Source of the DNA: Rhabditoides inermis
Taxonomy: Eukaryota; Nematoda; Chromadorea; Rhabditida; Rhabditidae
Length of the DNA stretch: 64,000 nt
Reading direction: 5' to 3'
NCBI GenBank assembly: GCA_963966185.1
Contig: CAWZYM010000086.1
Location: forward strand, 92,501 to 156,500
The notes under the pieces are model-generated. The model worked only from the letters and a program-made list of their open reading frames with translations. It was not told where the DNA came from and ran no database searches. Position numbers and translations under genes: made by a program. Shown one piece after another: positions 11,765 to 23,177 of this stretch (position 1 is the stretch's first letter; the number at the start of each line of letters is the position of its first letter).

Positions 11765-14700
11765 TCAGATCTCGGTCTGTCGGCGGTTCACCTCGAGCCT
11801 GGCGGGATGGTAGTACTTGCTGGTGGCGTTTCGGACGAGTACAATGGGCAGCTGTCCGCGGCCCTTCCCACTCCGGCCACTCTGGATGATAGAGTCGAGG
11901 GCTGCTAGGGGAACAAAGCCCAGTCCCTTTCCGGCAGCCGCGCAGAACGAGAAGTCGCCGCGCACCACGCGACCGCACACCTCGCTGCAAAAAGTAGTAT
12001 TTGTTTACTTTGCTTTATAACGCAATAACAAAGCACCAATACCGACAAAATACGCACCGATTGGAGCTCATCCTATACTTGACTGCCGCCTTTTCCTCTG
12101 CCTCAGACTGCGCGGCGGCAGCCCGCTCTCCCGCCACCAACTGAAATAGGCAAACGTCCCATTATCTGTCGCCTATCGATTATCAATGACATGGGAAAGA
12201 CGGCAAAAAATTGAAAAGACCCACTAGCTTCCCCATGGTGGGTCCGGGCACGAAAATTTCAAATGGATTATACAGTAACTAAGAGCTTTCATGTTTTCGC
12301 GAGCTTACGTTTCACCAGAAATTGATATGAAATGATCGTCATTTCTTTTCGATAAACGCAATGAGGTCACTAAAAAGCAAATGGCAACAGATCACCCTCC
12401 ACAACTCGCTATGTTATGATGGTAGGCATGCCCAATAGCAAGCCCTAGCCAAAATTAAAATCTCGGAGAGCACCGGAAATGTCTTAAATAAGCACCGAAA
12501 GTTCACATGCATTTCCATGCGCGATAGGTAATTGCGCATGCCATCCCGAAATACGGACAGTGAAACAACGGTTCGGCGGCCTAGTGGCTAGTGAGCTAAC
12601 TCGGAAATAGGGATGACCAAGGTACTGTCCCGGTCGGTGCAAAACGTTTTGCCAAATTTGAAACACATTTTTAAGTGAGACGAGTGCCATATATTGATAT
12701 TAATGCAACAGACCGAATATCGACTAGTGAATCTACTTCTATTCGGAGTAAAAATGTCAAATCCATCGCAACCCACCTTCCTCTTCTTGATCGCCTGCCG
12801 CTTGCCGCGGTTCACCGCCTTACGCTTCAGCATCCTGAAAAAAAAAATCAAAAAGGGATTTTGGAAAATCGATAAATCGATAATCCCCCACCTCTCCATG
12901 ACCCGATCGGGGAACATATCCTTGAGCGAGATGGCCTTCTCGCGATTCTCCTGCCCGAACGACACCTGCAAAAAATCGATGAACGATCAATATCAATCAA
13001 TAATCGCCCAGCCCACCTTGTCCTTCCACATCTCCTTGACCTTGTCGGCGCGCACTTCGTCTTTGCTCTTCTTCTCCCGCTCCTCCTCCTGCTCCTGCTC
13101 CATCTCCTCTCCCTCCTCCTCCTTCTCCCTCGGCACCTGCTTGATCATACTCGGTCCGTTCGCGTGTCTCCCAGCAATCTTCTCCCAATCCTCGGCAGTC
13201 GGCAAGCACAACAGAGCCATGCGCTTCGGGTGGCCTGCAATCAATCGATAATCCAATCAATAACTCGATGCTCACCTCTCGCCAGCATATCGACCTTGAC
13301 CGGGAGGAGTGCGTGCGGGTGCGCGGAGAGCACATCGGCTGGAATGCATCACAGTTACATCATCCACTTCCACCCCTATACACAAGGCTTATATGATGCC
13401 GAGACTGCCCACTCCATTTATCCACACTCACCCGGCCTCTCTCCACAGCCGCGCAGCCACTTCTCCAGTCGGATCAGCCCCCGGCGGTCACGCAACACGT
13501 ACGGTTCCTTCGCGTCTGAACAGAGCACCTCTCTCTCTCTCTCTCTCTCCCTCTCTCTCTCTCCCTCCCTCTCTCTCCCTCCCTCCCCTTCTCCACTCAC
13601 CCCCTCCCGCCCAGTCCCTGACCAGCTCTGCGGCCTGCACCCTGTGCGGGTGCTTCACCGATAGCTTTCCCCAGAACCGCACGCGCTTGTTGTGCGGACG
13701 GCTCAGCTCCTTGTCCTGTAATATCTCCCTTGCGTCTCACTCTCAGCTTCTTCAAAGTTTTTAGCACCATCTTTCTCTTTCGCGTGCCCATCTCCTGAAG
13801 ACGCACATTTCCCATCATTCCACCTTTCCCATTCGCCGTTCCACCCCCCGCCCACCTCCTTGCTCCTCGCCCACTTCTCCATCTCCTCTCTCCCTCCCCG
13901 TCCGTCCAGTGCATCGGCCGGCCAGGCGGGCACCTCCGCCTCCAGTTGTGCCGCCAGCTGGTCCCTCACTCCACTCGCCCTCGCAGTACGCAACTGCAGC
14001 TGCGCCCACATGTCCATTCCTGCAACACAACCACACACTCACTGTGTCCATCACTCCCTCAAAGTCTACTCTCTTGCGAAATTCTCCCAGTCGATGTAAT
14101 GTGGTGTGAGAAGCAAATCACACTCACATGACTCACGACAATCAGAGAGCGTCAAAGCACAATCTGAGGACTCGGAAGCTGTGGTGTCTTCGCAATCTCG
14201 TCATCCAAGAACTCTATCTTGTTCCTCGACTAGGTCGTAACCCAATCACAACGTCCGAAACACAGTTCGCACCGAATTCCACGACCTGTTCAATGATGAA
14301 ATGTCAGTCATCTTGGTCACTATTAAAGTGGGCAGCATATGATGCCGATAGCATATCATCGATGAACAATTCCAGATTCGCGCAATTATACAGAACGGTT
14401 CTGATCTTGGACTACCTCCCCAGCGCTTAAATTCATCAGCAATCAAATTCATCGTCTGGAAGGAAGTACTCTCCCTTCCAAACGAATACAACCTTCCGGG
14501 CCACCATCACTCATATCCACACTTTCAAATGATTCAAATTCGACATCGAAGACAGACATGATTGCGGTGTGTGTCATGGGCTATTTCTGTCTCGTCGTTC
14601 TTTTATCATGAATGATAATATTCGGTATTCTCACACAACAGTAAAACTATTGCTTCGATCCAGATGATCCAATGCGTTTAGAAGAGATAACTTCACTGCC

Positions 14701-17700
14701 ACATCGCGCAAGACTGCCGACTTGCATAAACAGCTGATGAGAGCACTCATGATTCAGGTGTGTTTTGCACTCACATCACACCTCATAGTCGCGATGCAAA
14801 CAAGTTCCATTCTATTTAAGCAGTGATACCGCTGTGCATGCAGACACTTCCGCTCTTCACAATTATGGTTACAGCCATGTTTGCACTGGAGATTGCGGGA
14901 ATGAGGCAAGTTAATACGCTTCGAACTGTACTTAATGTCGAAACGTTTCAGCGTGTTAACTTATGATGTCGTAATCTACCCACTTTTGGATGCGTTAGCT
15001 ATCATTTTGCTGCTCAAGCAATACAGAAAAGAAGTTCTACATTGGTTTGGCTTTTCCAAACGAGTAGCCAGTTAATATGAAAGTGATGTGTAAATAAACA
15101 TATCTGAGAATTGCGTTCAATGTTTTACAATGTTTCAATCGATGCTAACTGAGTAAAAGAAACACAAACCTTGATCTGATTGTTATCGACATAACAAATA
15201 TCAATAACGTTAGTGTAAGTAGTCATTATTCACATTTACCTAACGATTCACTTACGCAATCTTCGCATATTCTCACTAACAAGGAAAGTCGTTTAGGTCA
15301 CAGAAGCCGATAGTGACCAAACTGATATCAGAGATACCCTAGGAGGTCACTAGTCGAAAACCGTTTTCAAATCCACAGGACCGGCCATACGTTTCGAGAT
15401 ATTTACGTTTCAAATTTTGGAGCTAAACCGTGTGGATTGTTTTTGCGGCCTGTCACTCCATTCGCGCGCGCTGTGAAACAGCGGCGGTGGCCTAGTGGAT
15501 AGAGCGGCCGTCTGTCAAGCGGTAGGGTGTGGGTTCGCTCTACGGATATGCTTTACATTTTGCCGATTCTTTCCGGACTTGTACTTCTGGTGACGATTGG
15601 GCAGTTGTTAGAAAACTTCTATCATCTTCTTTTTTCAAATCGAACGGTCATATGTCTTGTTGAGGGCTCATTACAAAATGTTTGCGTTCTTTAAACTTCA
15701 TTTTCAAAAAAATCGAAAAATATTACCGACGAAGGTTTCCACATGATCCCCTCACCATGCGTGACTCCAACCATTCGAACAAAAAAGTACAAGTCTGGAG
15801 AGAATCGGCAAAATGAAAAGCATAACCGGAGAGCGATCCCACACCCTGCCGCTTGACAGACGGCCGCTCTAACCACTAGGCCACCGCAGCTGTTTCACAG
15901 CTCGCGCGAATGAAGTGACAGACCGCAAAAGCAATCCACACGGTTCAGCTCCAAAAGTTGAAACGTAAATATCTCGAAATGTATGGCTAGTGACTTCCTA
16001 GGGTATCTCTGATATCAGTTTGGTCACTATCGGCTTCTGTGACCTAAACGTCACTCCTTGTAAGCAGAACGTGATGTCGTATCAATCTACCCCACACCAT
16101 AATTATGAACAAAAACACAACCTTCAACCTGTTTTTAGAAGTTTTACCACTACTAACGGGATTACCCCCAGCCTAACACAGAAAATTCTACAATTGGCCA
16201 TTTCTCGCCTTACGAGCCGTGCTCTTTCTTGTTCTCGATTGTCGTGCACCGGGCTATCAAATCAAATAACTTCTGCAGTTCCTGTGTCATTCACACTTCC
16301 ACATTCCACATCCAAGATCACGCATCCCCCATCCCCGCAACGTCGCCTATCCATCGTTTTCCTAGGTCCTATCTACTCTGAAATCGTTCGATTCTTACGC
16401 GGAATGTGTGATATATTTAGAGATGCGCAAAAACTTTCTCCCAGTCCCTGTTTTGTGTTACTCTCATCAGTCAGGAGCAAGGAGGTGGGCAGGGTCAACG
16501 TAATCTCGTAATCCAAGAACCCTATCTTGGGATAATGGAAACATGAATGTTATACGATTCCGCTAATAGACCGTAATTGGCTGAAAACTCCTGGGACTGA
16601 TATAAGGCGAGAGTTAATACCCGCTGCCAACTTCAATCTATAAAAATAGAGTCATTCATCGGCCGTTTATATTTATACAGCTGTTTTGCTACCTTGTTCA
16701 ATAGTCCAATGATAAATGAATTCTAATTTAAACGTTCTCCAAGAACCCTATCGCAGCGCCGCTGCGCCTGTATGTGTAAAATGCCCTATGGTGTCCGTCC
16801 ATACATGGCTCCACAAAGGCCACCGATGCATGGATCCGGCTAAATTTGGTATGGCTGTAAAGCCCTCGGTCTGGAGATGCTCCCAAAATCTTTATGTTAT
16901 CATATCTCTCATATCCGCGGAGCTATAAGCTCGAGAAAGTCCGACGAAATAGCGCGTAATCAGAGAGCGTCAGACAGAAAAGCAGCGAAATAGTATGTGA
17001 GGCGAGGAGACGGGTAGGTGGTTGAACGGTTGCATCGAGTAGGCCTTACAAGAACGAGTACTGCGAATCGCAGACTCCAGCTTTCGAGAAACGGTTTTGA
17101 CGTCACTCCTCTAAACTTCCTAATCTACAAATCTGCCCGTAATCTTTTCATAACTCCTCCTGGTTTCCTTTCACGAAGTGATTTAATCGAGGCGAGGCGA
17201 CACCAAACAATTGTCGCGGGCTGTTCAAGAAAACTAGGCAACCGTGTAACATCTCCCTTTACTACAACATGCATACAGGTGGCCACTACACTTCTACCAA
17301 AATTTGCATCTTTTTGTGACCTCTGACGCCCGCTATCAATTAAATTCCTCTAATCGACGTCGTTTTATTGCCCCGCGACGAGAGAGTGTGGCGAGGTGAG
17401 AGTGCGCCAGCTGCCAGTCTGTCTGCTGTTAGAGAAAGAAACAGTAAATTGTGCAAATGAGCGAGAACAGCACCATGCACTACGAAACAGCTCACCACAC
17501 TCCACAAACTGTGCAAATTCTATATTCTGAGCAAATACAATACAAATATAACTGTATGCACTAACGACATTCTATATTTAATCAGAGAAGTGAGGCGAGG
17601 CGAAATACTATGTAACCTTCGTTTCTCATCCCTCTCCTTTTCTCATCCCTCTCTCTTTCTCTCTTTTGTCTTGCTCTTTTTCGTATCTCTCTCTCTCTCT

Positions 17701-17856
17701 CTCGGTCGCTCGCTCTCTTTCTCTCTCCCTATCTCCTCTCTTCCTCTATCTCTCTCTTATATTTTATGATTTCAGATTAGTGATAACTATAATGTACTTG
17801 CATCTAAATTAAATCATAATTGTCAACCAGCTGCACATCCCACGGTTACCCACTCT

Positions 17857-17897
<41 letters not shown>

Positions 17898-20800
17898 ATA
17901 TTTTATATTGTTTCACAGCGGAGTGTGCCGGAGCGCCCTCTATGTGCATACGAGAGAGTGAAAGATCAAAGAGTAGGAGAGAATGCATATCAGTATCAGT
18001 GATCAGTATATTATTACAACTACTGATCTACTGATCGGCTTTGACCGCGGAGGCGCGCGAAGCGTGCCGGAGCGCCCTCTATGTGCATACAAAAGAGTAA
18101 AAAATCAAAGAGTCGGAGAAAATTCATTTCAGTATCAGTGATCAATATAGTTTTATTATTACTGATCTACTGATCGACTTTGACCGCGGAGGCGCGCGGA
18201 GCGTGCCGGAGCGCTTTCTATGTGCATATGAGAGAGTAAAAGATCAGAGAGTAGGAGAGAATGCATATCAGTATCAGTGATCAATGTTTTATTATAATTA
18301 CTGATATTCGGCTTTGACCGCGGAGGCGCGCGAAGCGTGCCGGAGCGCTTTCTATGTGCATACGAGAAAGTGAAAGATCAGAGAGTCGGAGAGAATGCAT
18401 ATCAGTAACAGTGATCAATATATTCTTATTATTACTGATCTACTGATCAACTTTGACCGCGGAGGCGCGCGGAGCGTGCCGGAGCGCTTTCTATGTGCAT
18501 ACGAGAAAGTGAAAGATCAGGAGTCGGAAAAAAATGCATATCAGTAGCAGTGATCAATATATTCTTATTATTACTGATTTACTGATCAACTTTGACCGCG
18601 GAGGCGCGCGGAGCGTGCCGCAGCGCTTTCTACGTGCATACGAGAAAGTGAAAGATCAGAGAGTCGGAGAAAATGCATATGAGTAGCAGTGATCGATATA
18701 TTCTTATTATTACTGATCTACTGATAAGCATTTACCGCGGAGGCGCGCGGAGCGTGCCGGAGCGCTTTCTATGTGCATACGTGAAAGTGAACGATCAGAG
18801 AGTCGGAGAAAAGTCATATCAGTAGCAGTGATCAATATATTTTTAATATTACTGATCTACTGATCGACTTTGACCGCGGAGGCGCGCGGAGCTTGCCGGA
18901 GCGCTTTTTGTGCATACGAGAGAGTGAAAGATCAGAGAGTCAGAGAAAATGCATTTCAGTATCAGTAATCAAAATATTATTATTTGTATTACTGATCTAC
19001 TAATAACTGATAGGCTTTTTTTACCGCGGAGGCGCGCGGAGCGTGACGGAGCGCCATCTATGTGCATACGAGAAAGTGAAAGATCAGAGAGTCAGAGAAA
19101 TGCATTTCAGTATCAGTAATCAAAGTATTATTATTTATATTACTGATCTACTAATAACTGATAGGCTTTTTTATCGCGGAGGCGCGCGGAGCGTGCCGGA
19201 GCGCCATCTATGTGCATACGAGAAAGTGAAAGATCAGAGAGTCAGAGAAATGCATTTCAGTATCAGTAATCAAAATATTAATATTTATATTACTGAGCCA
19301 CTGATAATTGATAGGCTTTTTTACAGCGGAGGCGCGCGGTGCGTGCCGGAGCTCCCTTTATGTGCATACGAGAGAGTAAAATATCAGAGAGTAGAAAAGA
19401 TTGTATATCAGTATCAGTGATTAATAAATTATTATATTTACTGATCTACTGATCGACTTTGACCGCGGAGGCGCGCGAAGCGTGCCGGAGCGCCTTCTAT
19501 GAGCATAGTAAATATAACATCTGTAGAAAAGCAGTCAAGCAGATACTATCAACCAGATAGACTGTGACACTTTCTAATTGTTTGAAATTACTGAAAATTA
19601 ATATAAAAAAAATAAGGAAATGAATAAAGATCAGTCATCTACTGGTAGACTGACAACAGCACTTCTAGCACAGCTTCTAATAGCACTTCTAGAGCACATA
19701 TCAAGTCAATCTATATATCAATCGATAGATGATTTTCTCCTCTATTTTATACCCATATTTCTAGCGCGCGAAGCGCGCTAGTCGCACCCACTTTCACTGT
19801 ATTAGTTCCTAGTGTTTCCATGACATTGCGACTTTTTTTTAAATAATAAAAAAAAGATTACTTGAACTGTGACGTTATTGTGAACTCACTTGTGCTAATG
19901 TATACACGCTTTTCCGTACAGATGCTGCTAGTCGGTCGTCCAGACATCGCAACCACCTTCTCGGCTCTCGCCTTAGCCGCACACCTCTTCCTCCTGTTCA
20001 TAATGTACAAAGTGGAGAACCACGTCGGCGGATATCGACGACTCCTCACCGCATTCAGCCGCATACTCCAAGTGAATCATTGCTACTTTGCTTCTGTTCA
20101 GTTCACGATTGGGTGATTTTTCAAGTGATCTTTCAGATTATCTATGCTCTCACTAACATTCTCGTCGAGCCGGTCATCATCATGTTCGACGAGTCGCGCA
20201 TATTCGGCTACGTCGGCAGGAGTGCGCTCACATTCACGCGATTCGGCTATCCCCTCCTCTTCACACACACCTATACCGAGCTGCAACTCGTCGTGTGTCT
20301 TGCCTTCCACTTTGTCTACCGCTACGCAGTCATTCACAGGTAGTTTCGGAGCAGCTAGTCAATCCATGCCGTTTCTAGTTCGCACAATCTAACGCCTGTC
20401 CGCGTCACTATCGGATGTGTGGTCGCTTTCCTCCTTGCTGTGACGTGGCTGGTGCTAGTGGCCGTCTTCACGCGTCCCAACCCATACGTCGGAAACACAA
20501 TTTGGAACGAATTCCAATACCTGTTCAATGAGAGCCTTATTGACATGTCCGTCATCACAGTCGCTATCAAAGTATGTCTTCGTCGCATAATATGATATGT
20601 CATATCATCGATGATAATTCCAGATTCATGCAGTCGAACCGAGCAGTGCTGATCCAGGGCTGCCTGCACCGGGCTCCAATCCATTGTTCGGTCCCCTTCC
20701 TTCTCGACCACCACCTTCCGGTCCACCGCCAGAATTCACACTGTCCAACGACACAGACTCATCGACGACAAACATCATTTCCCGTAGTGTCATGGGGTAT

Positions 20801-22956
20801 TTCTGCCTCGTAGTTCTTCTATCTTGCGCCACAATGATAGTATTCGGCATTCGCACTCTACGGTAACGCAATCGCTTCGGTCAGCCTGTTCCCAAGCAAT
20901 TCGTTTAGCGGACTTAATTCCACTACCGTATCACGCAAGACTGCCGACTTGCAGAAACAACTGATGAGGGCACTCGTGATACAGGTGTACTTTGCACTCG
21001 CAGTCGCGATGTGGATGAGTTCAAATCTACTATTCAGGCTGTGATACCGCTGTGCATGCAAACACTTCCGCTCTTCACAATTATGGTTACAGCCATGTTT
21101 GCACTGGAGATGTCAGAAATGAGGCAAGTAAATAACATTTCGAACCATAATGTCGACACATTTCAGCGTGCTGACTTATGATGTCGTATCCATCTACCCG
21201 CTTTTGGATGCTATAGCTATCATTTTGCTTCTCAAGCAATATAGAGAAGAAATTCTACGTTTGTTTCGCTTTTTCAAACAAGCAGCTGTATCAACAAAAG
21301 TTTCGCCAGTTTTTGGAAAGTGATGTAGATAAACACGTGTCACCTCAGTTATTATCGGTTCATTACGTGCGTGCAATTTGTACGGCATTAATCGACTAAT
21401 GCGCACAAATCCCTGAATTGGTTGTTTTTATGTTAACACAATACTACAAAACTCAATAACGGTAGTATTCACATGATTTATAATTATCTGGCGATTCACA
21501 TACGCGTCCTTCAAATCGTATACGCCTTCGCCAAGCTGGCAATAATGCCGGTGAGATTTGTTGCAGAGACGTAAATGTACGTTATTACAGGTTTTTTGTG
21601 AATGACCGTTTCGTAAATCGAACGAAACTCTAGTCGCAACGCAAGTGCGGTAAACGATTCCGTTTTCGAACAATGAAATAGGCACTCACCAAACCCGGCG
21701 GGCGCAATGATCTCTAGGCCGCAGAGAGGAGTCGCCCCGCCCGGAGCATTGCGGACAATCACTTGCACTGGGATCTGAACACCATTCCGTCCACACCTTG
21801 TCCGAACTCTCCCTCCTCCCCTCCTCCAACCTTGCACTCTGTCTCCTCGACTGTCGCCACCCGCTCTCCCCTCCGCTTGTTCAGCTCCGCGTCCGTGAGA
21901 CGAGTGCGGAGCGCGGAGAGACGAGCCTCGCGCTGCAAATGCATCCATACTGCACTGCACATGGAACAGTGAGAGTGCCGCACCTGCCACAGCTCATGTC
22001 TCACTGGCGCGAGAGCCGCCGCGTCGACCGGATCGGCGCACGCCGCGCGCCACTCCGGAGACGTTCTGCAAATCGAATCACTTGCGAGCGCCCATTACTC
22101 GTATGCCGTATGAGAGAGATGTGCACGCGTACCTCTTGACGGGCTTGGCCAGCCGCGGGTCCTCTACCAGCAGACTGAGTACCGTGCCGTCTGGCAGTTG
22201 ATGCGCGCCGCTAGCCTCCCCCACCACGCCCCCGCTACGCCACTCAGAGTGGTTCGCGCTGGAAAGACATGCATAGTCGTGATGATGCAATCAATAAAGA
22301 TCTAGGACTCTGAACGATGCGTATCTGTCGAAATGCTTGTGATCTACAACCCACCCCCACTCTCCCTCCCCGTCTCCCCGCACTGTCCGCAGTGCGGCGG
22401 CCGCGACCGCCAGACTGCGCGCGCCAAACAGACGAACGCGAACCAGCTGGTCGCGAAGGTCCAGCATCTGAACATGCTCCTTTCATTCACTATCCTCTCT
22501 CTTTATCTCGCCCTCCCTCTCTCCCCTCCGCTCACCTCCACCTTCCCGTCCGCACTCTTATATTCCTCCGTCTGCAGCTCGCACCGCCGCAGTCGCCACT
22601 CGGCCGCCGAACGAGGGATACCCTTCTTCTCTCCATCCTCTCCCTTCTCCTCCACCACCTCCATCTTCACATCCCTGTCCTCCTCCTCCTCCTTCTTGAC
22701 ATCCTTCTTCTCCAGTCTCAGAATGGAGACGAGCTGCTCTCGTACTTCCGCATAGCTCGCCGGGTGTGTCCACAACTGCAGCTGGTAGGTGCTGCAAAAT
22801 ACTTTCCCATATTCAAAAATAATCAATACATCGATCACCCCACCCACCCAGTCTGTCCCCGACTCCACTGCAGGCGTACGGGGGCGATGAAGCCACGAGG
22901 GTACTCTCTCGCACGGAACATCTGTGCAGACACTTCGTACCTGAAATGGTGGCAAT

Positions 22957-23016
<60 letters not shown>

Positions 23017-23138
23017 TCACCGTCCATCGAGAGCGCTCTTGAACGCCGGCGTGGCGCTGGCTTCTGCCGAGAACAGAGGGGCGAGACGGGCAATCAGATC
23101 CGACTGACTCGCACACGACACCTCAACTAGCACAATTG

Positions 23139-23177
<39 letters not shown>

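Larger units (their letters stand above)
14020..21689 (-). other. POP1 intron 14 (7.67 kb), host of opposite-strand genes and repeats
   Basis: Both flanking exons are phase 1 with GTGAGTG donor and TTGCAG acceptor, and the joined protein aligns in order with the family. Inside lie a chemoreceptor pseudogene, a foldback element, an expanse without genes (16.1-17.8 kb), a 12-copy satellite and an intact plus-strand chemoreceptor. All other POP1 introns are at most about 0.65 kb. Confidence 0.85.

Noticed and set aside
13716..13767. 25-nt intron option in POP1 (donor GTGAGA)
   Set aside because: Too short to be removed by normal splicing; a 52-nt intron from the upstream GTGCTA donor keeps the same phase.
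15482..15548. Functional tRNA-Asp gene
   Set aside because: T-arm and acceptor stem do not pair properly, and the sequence is duplicated inside inverted repeat arms; annotated as tRNA-like core instead.
19043..19420. 125-codon repetitive frame in the satellite array
   Set aside because: Open only because three units are 150 bp (divisible by three); no conservation of coding in the 139-bp units.
17924..19500. CRISPR-like array
   Set aside because: Units are whole-length tandem copies without unique spacers, in a eukaryotic intron.
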